Notes under the pieces: generated by a model | Seen by the model: the letters and a program-made list of their open reading frames with translations, nothing else | Database searches by the model: none | Told to the model about the DNA's origin: nothing | Assembly (NCBI GenBank): GCA_007126835.1 | Contig: SLAO01000179.1 | Span: forward strand, 1 to 13,304 | Length of the DNA stretch: 13,304 nt | Source of the DNA: Nitriliruptorales bacterium | GTDB taxonomy: Bacteria > Actinomycetota > Nitriliruptoria > Euzebyales > Egibacteraceae | Direction of reading: 5' to 3' | Shown here: positions 8,291 through 13,304 of the stretch, piece by piece | How positions within the stretch are numbered: position 1 is the first letter of the stretch | Layout of the letters: the number at the start of each line of letters is the position of its first letter | Program-made: the position numbers and the translations under genes

Positions 8291-8323
8291 GAGGTGCACT
8301 CCATCAGGGGCCTTCCGCACCTC
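8291..8323. repeat. Inverted repeat, 7-bp arms
   Basis: GAGGTGC (8291-8297) and GCACCTC (8317-8323) are exact reverse complements, 19 bp apart. The site is about 100 bp beyond the 3' end of the recombinase remnant. It could be a protein-binding site or a fossil of a recombination site. Confidence 0.3.
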
Positions 8324-8346
8324 TGACGAATCAGTAACGGACGCCC

Positions 8347-8358
8347 GGTAGCGCTACC
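8347..8358. promoter_or_regulatory. Perfect 12-bp palindrome GGTAGCGCTACC
   Basis: The 12 bases are fully self-complementary. The palindrome is intergenic, 30 bp from the family hairpin at 8389. A continuous palindrome of this kind is typical of a dimer-binding operator or of a recombination core; which of these cannot be told. Confidence 0.3.
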
Positions 8359-8380
8359 AGCGTGCGTCGTCAGCAGCCGC

Positions 8381-8525
8381 GCGCATCGCGGTCCTTGCTC
8401 GCAGGACCGGGGTGACAACTTGGTCTTCAGTTGCCTCCGGCGAGGTCGTGAGCGATGGCGTAGGTCGCGTGGCGGTTCAGTGCGCCTCGGGAACGGTCGT
8501 AGCGTCGGGTGGTCTTGGGGTCGGC
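8381..8525. repeat. Direct repeat, left copy (recombinase 3' end plus hairpin)
   Basis: Aligns without gaps to 12879-13023, offset 4498 bp. By my hand count 126 of 145 positions match. The repeat contains the last 33 codons of the tyrosine recombinase gene (minus strand) and its downstream hairpin. To the right of 8525 this copy continues with recombinase sequence, whereas the other copy does not. Confidence 0.8.
8389..8409 (-). terminator. Hairpin 18 bp after recombinase remnant 1
   Basis: CGGTCCT (8389-8395) and AGGACCG (8403-8409) form a perfect 7-bp stem around a 7-nt loop, just beyond the TGA of the minus-strand recombinase remnant. This is the expected place for its terminator. It belongs to the CGGTCCTTG hairpin family. 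Confidence 0.5.
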
Positions 8526-8711
8526 GTGGCGGGCGAAGTCCTGCATGTCGCGTAGCGATACGCCCGCGTCGAGCCCGGTGGTGATCGCGGAGTGCCGGAG
8601 CCCGTGGGGGGTGAGGTGCACCGGAATCGCAGCAGCGCGAGCGAGTGCGGCAACCAGGTACTGGATGTTGTAGGCGCCGGCCGGCGTGTCCCGAAGCCGG
8701 CGAGCGTGCAC
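8427..8711 (-). pseudogene. Tyrosine recombinase/integrase, C-terminal catalytic remnant 1
   Basis: The frame ending at TGA 8429-8427 encodes GAYNIQYLVAALARAA followed by the box II motif LTPHGLRHSAITTGLDAGVSLRD, then the box III/Tyr motif HADPKTTRRYDR and a tail HATYAIAHDLAGGN. The HxxR, the second catalytic His and the nucleophilic Tyr are all present. The N-terminal core-binding domain and the box I Arg are absent, and the frame upstream of about 8711 shows no recombinase similarity. The broken 5' end abuts the start of the MocR-type gene on the other strand (8761). It therefore cannot be a working recombinase. The extent beyond ~8693 is uncertain. A second, shorter remnant lies at 12925-13023. 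Confidence 0.82.
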
Positions 8712-8760
8712 ACTGCCCGGGCCCGGGTGGTGTACCCGGTGGCGAAGCGGACGTGCACCA

Positions 8761-10158
8761 GTGAGAGCCCGAGAGTTCCTGGATCTCCTCGAGCCCCTCG
8801 ATGGGGCCGAGGTCGATGCCGCGTCGCTGGCGGCGGGCATCACCGATGCGATCCGCCGGAGACGACTACCGGCGGGGGTCGACATGCCCTCCGAACGCGA
8901 TCTCGCCGACGCGCTCGGTCGCAGCCGAGGGTTGGTCGCCCGTGCCTACGAACGGCTGCGCGTGGAGGGATTGGCGCACACCCGTCACGGAGCTGCGACC
9001 ACCGTGGGATGCTGCCAGGGGCCGTGGGCCTCCTCCCGGGCGGCACAGCTCGCGCCGCTCGTGCGCCCGGCGCTGCGGCCGGCCGGGTCGATCATCGATC
9101 TGCGCGAGCCACGCTGGGAGTTGCTGGAGAACGCGGAGGCGTCGGAGGGTGATCGGGCCCCCACGACCACGATCACCGATGGGGACGCTGACGCCCGGTC
9201 GGCACTCCTCGATGGTCTGGGTTCGCATCTGGAGAGCCACGGTGTCACCCCCGGTCACCTGCATGCGACCGGCGGCGTCATGCAGGCGTTCGACGTCGTG
9301 CTCGCCGCGCTGCTTCGCCCTGGAGATCGCGTGCTGGTCCCGGCACTGCTGCCGCCACGGCTCCGGGCGCTGCTACGCATCCGTGGTGTCCATCCCGTCG
9401 CGCTCCCGCTGGACGAGACCGGCCGAGCGGACCTGCCGTCGTGGTTGTCGGCCATCCGCTCCCGGCAGGCGGGTGTGGCGCTGCTCACGGCGAGCCATGC
9501 GGCACCGACCGGCGCCGTGCTGCACGCACACGAGCGGCAGTTGCTCGTCGAGGCCGCCGATCAGGCCGCCCTGACCATCGTCGAGGATCTCAGCTACCAC
9601 GACCTGTGGATCACCCGACCACCGCCGCCGCCACTCGCCAGCTTCGGTCCGGGGGCCGGCGATCGGACCCTGAGCGTCGGGGGGCTCGACGCGAGCCTCG
9701 GCGGACGGCAGTCGCTCGGCTGGATACACACGTCCGACCACGCCGTCTCCGAGCGCGTCGCCGTCATCACCGACACGCTCGGCGCCGAGCCGGCGTCGGG
9801 CAACCTTGAGGTGGTGGCACGCTCCTATGCCGGGCACGCGGCCCTGCATCGTCGCTGGCGGGACCATCTCGCGCAGCAGTTGGGCATCGCGATCCGTGCG
9901 GTGACACCCGTGGCACCGCGGATCACCGTGGCACCGTGTGACGGTGGCCCGTACCTGTGGTTGCCCACCGTCGGGATCCCCGGTTCCCAGCTCGCCGACG
10001 CCGTCCGCGAGCGCGGCCTGCTGGTCGGGGCCGGGTCGTCCTGGGCACTGGGCAGCAGGAGGCCGGAGGCCGTGGCGCTGGCCGTGACCTGTTCGCCGGA
10101 GGAGCTCGCGGCGGCGCTCGAGATGATCGTCGACGAGGCCCGCATCCTCAGCCGGTGA
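8761..10158 (+). CDS. MocR-type regulator: GntR winged helix fused to a degenerate PLP aminotransferase domain
   Basis: 465 residues from GTG 8761. Residues ~20-83 are a GntR-type winged helix (LAAGITDAIRRRRLPAGVDMPSERDLADALGRSRGLVARAYERLRVEG). Residues ~110-465 have the fold type I aminotransferase layout of MocR/PdxR proteins: TGGVMQAFDVVLAALLRPGDRVLV, SHAAPTGAVL (245-254) and IVEDLSYHDL (273-282), which keeps the PLP-pyridine Asp276 and Tyr279. The lysine region, normally like GSFSKSLxPGLRLG, reads VGGLDASLGGRQSLGW (306-321), so the Schiff-base lysine position is Ala311. The ExPxY motif (VPALLPP) and the C-terminal substrate Arg (VALAVTC) are also lost. It probably binds DNA but cannot form the internal aldimine. 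An upstream in-frame codon at 8686 would overlap the recombinase remnant and add unlikely sequence; GTG 8761 has only a weak ribosome binding site. It ends convergently with an 11-bp overlap with the permease. Confidence 0.85.
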   Translation: MRAREFLDLLEPLDGAEVDAASLAAGITDAIRRRRLPAGVDMPSERDLADALGRSRGLVARAYERLRVEGLAHTRHGAATTVGCCQGPWASSRAAQLAPLVRPALRPAGSIIDLREPRWELLENAEASEGDRAPTTTITDGDADARSALLDGLGSHLESHGVTPGHLHATGGVMQAFDVVLAALLRPGDRVLVPALLPPRLRALLRIRGVHPVALPLDETGRADLPSWLSAIRSRQAGVALLTASHAAPTGAVLHAHERQLLVEAADQAALTIVEDLSYHDLWITRPPPPPLASFGPGAGDRTLSVGGLDASLGGRQSLGWIHTSDHAVSERVAVITDTLGAEPASGNLEVVARSYAGHAALHRRWRDHLAQQLGIAIRAVTPVAPRITVAPCDGGPYLWLPTVGIPGSQLADAVRERGLLVGAGSSWALGSRRPEAVALAVTCSPEELAAALEMIVDEARILSR

Positions 10159-11170
10159 CGCTCGGCAGCAGGAGTCCTCCGAGCAGCGCCGTGGCGAACA
10201 CGGAGGCGAGGAACGCGCCCAGCAACCTCGGCCTGAACAGCCCGGAGAGGATCGTGACCTCCGGCAGGCTGGCACCCATGCCGGCGATCACCATCGCGAA
10301 CATGGGGCCTTCGCCGACCCCCGCGGCCAGCAGGCCGGCCCCGATCGGGAACGCCGCCTCGCCGCGGAGGTACAGCGGTAGACCCAGGATCGCGGCCAGC
10401 GGCAACGACCACCAGGTCGTGGCGCCGAGCACGCCAGCGAGCCAGCCTTCGGGCACGAGACCGTAGATCAGCGCACCGATGCTCACGCCGACCAGCAGCG
10501 GGCGCACCATGGGGCGCAACAACTCGACCGCGGCGGCCCATGCGCCGGGAAGCTCCGGTCGTAGGCCGGCCCAGGGCCGATCGTCGTAACCGTCATCGGG
10601 AGCGCAGGCATCGTCGGACGTGGCGCCGCAGGCAGGTGCCGCCCCAGCGGTCACGGACGGCGATGTCGCCATGGCTGCGGTCGCCGGTCGCTGCCGAGCA
10701 CCGGCCAGGCCGTCCCGGCGCGGCATCGCCGCAGGCCCGAGGTGACGGTCGAGTTCCAGGACCTCCCACAGCGCCCCGAGGCCGACCGAGGTCGTCACGG
10801 CCAGCACCGCGTAGGCCACCGCGGTGCGCCCGCCGAACAGCAGGACGACCACGCCCAGGATGTAGGGGTTCAACAGCGGCGACGCCAGCACGAAGGCCGC
10901 CACGCCGGAGAAGCGGACGCGCGCGCGGAGCAGTCCGAGCAGTAACGGGATCGTCGAGCACCCGCAGAACGGGGTGACCGCGCCCAGCACGGTGCCCTTG
11001 ACGAGCGCCGGCAACATCCGTTCGCCGCCGAGCAGACGAGCCAGGCGCTCGGTGCCGAGCCAACGTTGCACGAGCACCAACCCCATCGTGATCGGGATGA
11101 AGAGCACGAGCAGGCTGATCAGCAGGCTCCCGAACAGCGCAACGGTCTCGGCCAGTCGGTCGTCGATCAT
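10148..11170 (-). CDS. UPF0718 / ArsP-like permease
   Basis: 340 residues with about eight to ten hydrophobic helices in two halves. The signature TPFCGCSTIPLLLGLL (residues 66-81) with the CGC pair, then ASPLLNPYILG, and in the second half MGASLPEVTILSG, match the UPF0718 (DUF318) permease family. That family includes ArsP (organoarsenical efflux) and putative Cu/Zn exporters. The family role is efflux of a metal or metalloid compound across the inner membrane; the substrate here is inferred only. A hydrophilic central loop (~140-205) has two additional cysteines (181 and 189) beside acidic residues. ATG 11170 was chosen because it overlaps the upstream stop as ATGA, with GAGG 11 bases before it; GTG 11179 is the alternative. 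It is probably co-transcribed with the FAD oxidoreductase remnant. Confidence 0.85.
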   Translation of the reverse strand: MIDDRLAETVALFGSLLISLLVLFIPITMGLVLVQRWLGTERLARLLGGERMLPALVKGTVLGAVTPFCGCSTIPLLLGLLRARVRFSGVAAFVLASPLLNPYILGVVVLLFGGRTAVAYAVLAVTTSVGLGALWEVLELDRHLGPAAMPRRDGLAGARQRPATAAMATSPSVTAGAAPACGATSDDACAPDDGYDDRPWAGLRPELPGAWAAAVELLRPMVRPLLVGVSIGALIYGLVPEGWLAGVLGATTWWSLPLAAILGLPLYLRGEAAFPIGAGLLAAGVGEGPMFAMVIAGMGASLPEVTILSGLFRPRLLGAFLASVFATALLGGLLLPSVTG

Positions 11171-12075
11171 CGGGAACACATCCTCGGGGTCGGTGTTCCG
11201 CGACGATACGAGGGGCCGGACCCGGTCGGCGGTGCCAGTTGGGTGACTGCTGGCACGGGCCGCCGGGCCGCCGCGGCGTGGATGCGCGTCCGCGTCCGCG
11301 AGCGTTTGGGTGACTCGGCCGAGATGTGCATCGGCTCGGATGGTTCCCCGCCCAGCCCGGCGGCGATGCCGTAGGACCGACTCGGTCGCGTCTTGGCGAA
11401 CTCGAAACCCTGGTCCAGGACCGGCAGCACCGTCGCGACGACCGGCTGCCGCGCCCGGATCGTCCCGCGCTCGGTCGTCACCTCGACCGTGTCGCCATTG
11501 GCGGACATGCCCACGACCCGGCTGTGCTCGTGGACGGACCAGCCATCACCGGCGACGGCGGCAGCGAACCCTCGGACGACTCGTGAGGGGTGGATCTGCA
11601 GCTGACCGTCGAACCTCACCGCCCCGGCGACCGCGAACGACAGGTCGACGTCCTCTACGAACGCGGTCGGCAGCCCCAGGCGTCGGGCGGCATCGGCCTC
11701 TATACGGACGGCATCGACCATCGACTCGTCGCGGGTGAACACGTGGGACGCGAGACGCGAGGGATACGCATCGACACCGTGGCGATCCGTGAGCCCCTCG
11801 AGTATGGCTATCGCCGCCTGGTTGGCTTCGGCGGAACGCTGCGCGCTGGCCTCGCCGACCTTGTCGACGACGGTGACGTAGAAGAGGTCGTGCTGCGACG
11901 TCACCGTGCCGGTCGACCTACCCGTCGAGCCGCTGGCCAGGCGATCCGCCTCGACCAGCGCCACGGACCGTCCGGCCTCCTTGCGTAGCAGCGCGGTCGT
12001 CGTCCCCGCGATGCCGCCACCGATGACGAGCACGTCGACGTCGAGGTCACCGAGCAACGGCTCATACGCCACCAT
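11167..12075 (-). pseudogene. Truncated FAD-dependent oxidoreductase (DAO family, of the type often fused to a Rieske domain)
   Basis: 302 residues from ATG 12075. The N-terminal FAD dinucleotide fold is intact: DVLVIGGGIAGTTTALL with GxGxxG at residues 19-24, VALVEADR, then STGRSTGTVTSQHDLFY. The match to the DAO/Rieske-type oxidoreductases continues through AEANQAAI, RRLGLPTAFVE, AVRFDGQLQIHPSRVVRGFA, VVATVLPVLDQG and MHISAESPKRS (to residue ~259). After that the protein turns into a low-complexity Arg/Pro/Ala tail (about 43 residues) unlike the family, whose members run to roughly 370-510 residues. The C-terminal FAD/substrate half and any Rieske cluster are missing, so it is most likely a non-functional remnant; a sequencing frameshift is less likely, because neither other frame resumes the family. 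The stop overlaps the permease start as ATGA. Confidence 0.75.
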
Positions 12076-12384
12076 GACCTGTCCGGAATACCGGCGGCGC
12101 CGGCTACATCTGCAACGCGCGCGCCGTCTTTCCGGAGCGCTGGAGTCGACCCTCACAGGCGAAGGACCGCCCTCGGCAGGACACCGGCGACGCATCCTGA
12201 CCGAGCCCGCACCCGTTGCAACTACCCGGCCGACAGCGCGATGTCATCGTCCGGCGTGCGGTCCTTGGATGCAGGACCGCCGTCAACCGAAGAGTCTGTG
12301 GGCAGCCCCAGAAGCGCGCTACGTCAGCATGCCCGGGCCGCAAGGTCGGCCGCGAAGGCCACCCCGCACCTCGGATAGACAGAG
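12076..12384. other. Gap between FAD oxidoreductase and small membrane protein
   Basis: No gene is recognised. It holds a short GC hairpin (CCGGC/GCCGG, 12091-12103) in the probable leader of the oxidoreductase. A degraded relative of the repeat lies near 12157-12170, where CAGGCGAAGGACCG matches the loop and right arm at 5132-5145. The clear family hairpin is at 12258-12280. The promoter of the FAD/permease transcript should be here. Confidence 0.45.
12258..12280 (-). repeat. Perfect 8-bp hairpin of the CGGTCCTTG family
   Basis: GCGGTCCT (12258-12265) pairs perfectly with AGGACCGC (12273-12280) around a 7-nt loop. It lies about 105 bp downstream of the stop of the minus-strand small membrane protein and upstream of the FAD oxidoreductase, so it may separate the two transcripts. 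It has the same left arm and loop length as the copy at 8389. Confidence 0.55.
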
Positions 12385-12726
12385 TTAGCGTGCTCGTCGC
12401 GCGCTCATGAACGAGCGGACCGCGACCACCAGGTAGACCGTCAGCACGAGCACGGCCACGAGCGACGTGATCGCAGCAGGGTCGGCATCCGCGAGCCCGC
12501 CGAGCGGCTGGAGGGAGCCGAGCAGCCCGAGGAGTGCGACGACAAGCGCCGCGTGGATGGCGTGCTGGCCCGCCTCGATGCGCGCCGCGACGATGCCGAG
12601 CACGCCGATGACGAGTCCGAGCAGCGACGGCAGCAGCGCAGTCACGCTCGCGAACCCCGTCGCGACATACGCCACCACCCCGACCACGAGCAGGATCGCG
12701 CCGACGAGTTGGGTCTCCTTGACCAT
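12385..12726 (-). CDS. Small four-helix integral membrane protein
   Basis: 113 residues from ATG 12726-12724, preceded by AGGAG ten bases upstream. After the short start MVKETQ there are four hydrophobic segments, roughly at residues 7-27, 30-48, 57-75 and 84-103. The chain ends in a positively charged tail (SFMSARRAR), which suggests a cytoplasmic C-terminus by the positive-inside rule. No catalytic or metal-binding motif is visible; the only polar loops are RIEAGQHAIHA and a short Asp-containing loop before helix 4. Similar small conserved membrane proteins exist in actinobacteria and planctomycetes, without known function. It is the last cargo gene before the right recombinase remnant. The frame is open upstream to 12873, but that extension is Pro/Arg/Gly-rich and not membrane-like. 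Confidence 0.72.
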   Translation of the reverse strand: MVKETQLVGAILLVVGVVAYVATGFASVTALLPSLLGLVIGVLGIVAARIEAGQHAIHAALVVALLGLLGSLQPLGGLADADPAAITSLVAVLVLTVYLVVAVRSFMSARRAR

Positions 12727-12887
12727 GGGTGCAGGTCTCCTGGCGGGCCGGGCTGGGTGCAGGATCGAAGGCCCGCTGCAGGGGAGTGTGCCCGAGCGCG
12801 CCATGGGAGATGTACCCGGGGCCCCGGCGGTGGCCGGAAGCCCACTGCGGGGCCGCCCGGGTCGTGCCTGCACTTCCTGCGCGACGA

Positions 12888-12906
12888 GGTCCTTGCCCGC
12901 AGGACC
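12888..12906 (-). terminator. Hairpin 19 bp after recombinase remnant 2
   Basis: GGTCCT (12888-12893) and AGGACC (12901-12906) form a 6-bp stem around a 7-nt loop. The placement relative to the recombinase stop is the same as at 8389. The base before the stem is A instead of C, so this is the shortest family member. Confidence 0.45.
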
Positions 12907-12924
12907 GGGGCGACACCTTGGTCT

Positions 12925-13023
12925 TCAGTTGCCGCCGGCGCGGTAGTGGGCGATGGCGTAGGTCGCGTGCCGGTTCAGGGCGTGTTGGTAACGGTCGTAG
13001 CGCCGGGTGGTCTTCGGATCGGC
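12925..13023 (-). pseudogene. Tyrosine recombinase, C-terminal remnant 2
   Basis: The minus-strand frame ending at TGA 12927-12925 encodes ADPKTTRRYDRYQHALNR, then HATYAIAHYRAGGN. It matches remnant 1 at all but about five positions. Only the last 32 residues survive, including the nucleophilic Tyr; box II and everything upstream are gone. The codon before ADPK gives Gly where remnant 1 has His, so the break is at about 13023. This is a dead fragment left by a rearrangement or insertion. Confidence 0.78.
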
Positions 13024-13040
13024 TCCGAGCGCACGCCGTC

Positions 13041-13073
13041 ACCCCTCGGCAAGCCCGCGGCCTGTTGAGGGGT
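13041..13073 (-). terminator. Inverted repeat after the right-edge gene
   Basis: ACCCCTC (13041-13047) and GAGGGGT (13067-13073) are perfect 7-bp reverse complements with a 19-nt loop, starting 25 bp beyond the stop of the minus-strand gene at 13098. It is a plausible terminator without a T run. Confidence 0.35.
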
Positions 13074-13097
13074 ATCGGCGACGGGGAGGGCACGCGA

Positions 13098-13304
13098 TCA
13101 GGTGCCCAGTGTCCGGTTCAGTGGAAGGTTCATGGGGCTCACCGCCGAGGCCGACGAGGTCTCGGGGTTCTGGCTGACGGCGAGTACGGATCGGCCCGAG
13201 CGGTACACCCGGCTCGCGGGCGGTCCGATGGCCGTGCCGTGGATGGGGACGACGAGCAGGTCCCCCGGGCGGGTGACGGTGGCCGCCCACTCGTCGAGGT
13301 CTGC
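13098..13304 (-). CDS. C-terminal fragment of an unidentified protein (5' end outside window)
   Basis: The minus-strand frame is open from the right edge to TGA 13100-13098, 68 codons, almost all ending in G or C. It contains the hydrophobic strand GDLLVVPIHGTA, a second strand RSVLAVSQNPETSS, and ends SPMNLPLNRTLGT. The strand/loop/strand pattern with VVPIH and VLAVSQNPE suggests the end of a Rossmann-like or universal-stress-like domain, but I cannot identify the family. No start is visible inside the window. It is followed by the inverted repeat at 13041-13073 and then by the recombinase remnant. Confidence 0.6.
   Translation of the reverse strand, partial: ADLDEWAATVTRPGDLLVVPIHGTAIGPPASRVYRSGRSVLAVSQNPETSSASAVSPMNLPLNRTLGT

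Larger units (their letters stand above)
8047..8380. other. Gap at the left edge of the island-like segment
   Basis: No gene is recognised. It must contain the promoter of the minus-strand oxidoreductase. Its right half has an inverted repeat (8291-8297 with 8317-8323) and a perfect 12-bp palindrome (8347-8358), and it ends just before the repeated recombinase 3' end. Confidence 0.45.
12879..13023. repeat. Direct repeat, right copy (recombinase 3' end plus hairpin)
   Basis: Gap-free partner of 8381-8525. Substitutions are scattered, many at third codon positions, and keep the encoded recombinase tail. This indicates two diverged but once functional gene ends rather than a recent duplication. 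Similarity stops sharply at 13023. Confidence 0.8.

Noticed and set aside
8686..8760. Earlier start for the MocR-type regulator
   Set aside because: The extension overlaps the recombinase remnant and reads as Arg/Trp/Cys-rich sequence unlike a GntR N-terminus.
9373..10275. Minus-strand open frame of 300 codons opposite the MocR-type gene
   Set aside because: The plus strand has a recognisable GntR/aminotransferase protein; the antisense product is Arg/Gly/Pro-rich without motifs.
12104..13093. Long minus-strand open frame of about 329 codons
   Set aside because: It crosses the small membrane protein, the hairpins and the recombinase remnant in other frames. The product is Arg/Pro/Ala/Gly-rich with no motif; it is open only because of high GC.
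13039..13290. Minus-strand open frame of 83 codons at the right edge
   Set aside because: Another minus frame (13098-13304) has better protein-like strands and a natural stop before an inverted repeat; this frame gives His/Arg/Pro-rich sequence.
1..13304. CRISPR array, tRNA or rRNA genes, or a complete transposase
   Set aside because: I looked for regularly spaced repeats, cloverleaf-like segments and DDE-type motifs and saw none; the only mobile-element traces are the two recombinase remnants.

Overview
The window is high-GC DNA with strongly G/C-ending codons. An F420-dependent luciferase-like oxidoreductase, a PIG-L/LmbE deacetylase and a very large ATPase-LuxR regulator together point to an actinobacterial chromosome. 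A deep-branching lineage such as Nitriliruptoria is possible, but that is a guess. No rRNA, tRNA or CRISPR array was seen.

Left part (1-8046) looks like ordinary accessory metabolism. In order it holds the C-terminal half of an MFS transporter (+), a ~924-aa ATPase/TPR/LuxR regulator (+), an alpha/beta hydrolase (+), a 630-bp gene-free stretch rich in stem-loops, a PIG-L deacetylase (+), a small unknown protein with a clear ribosome binding site (+), and, convergent to these, an F420-type luciferase-like oxidoreductase (-).

Right part (8047-13304) looks like a remodelled island. Two directly repeated copies of the 3' end of a tyrosine recombinase gene (minus strand, about 145 bp, about 87 percent identical, exactly 4498 bp apart) bracket a cargo. 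The cargo is a MocR-type regulator (+), a UPF0718/ArsP-like permease (-), a truncated FAD oxidoreductase (-) joined to the permease by an ATGA stop/start overlap, and a small four-helix membrane protein (-). The MocR protein keeps its GntR helix-turn-helix, but the position of the PLP-binding lysine reads Ala and other substrate-site residues are missing, so it looks like a non-catalytic aminotransferase-fold regulator. A minus-strand coding fragment of unknown function runs off the right edge.

A hairpin whose left arm reads CGGTCCTTG (AGGTCCTTG in one case) occurs five times, always in the same orientation and always in a gap on the 3' side of a gene. Two copies lie 18-19 bp beyond the stop codons of the recombinase remnants. 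This is either a dispersed palindromic repeat family or a shared terminator type, and it is the most unusual non-coding structure here. The best candidates for something new are the degenerate MocR with its efflux/redox cargo, the recombinase-end repeats, and this hairpin family.
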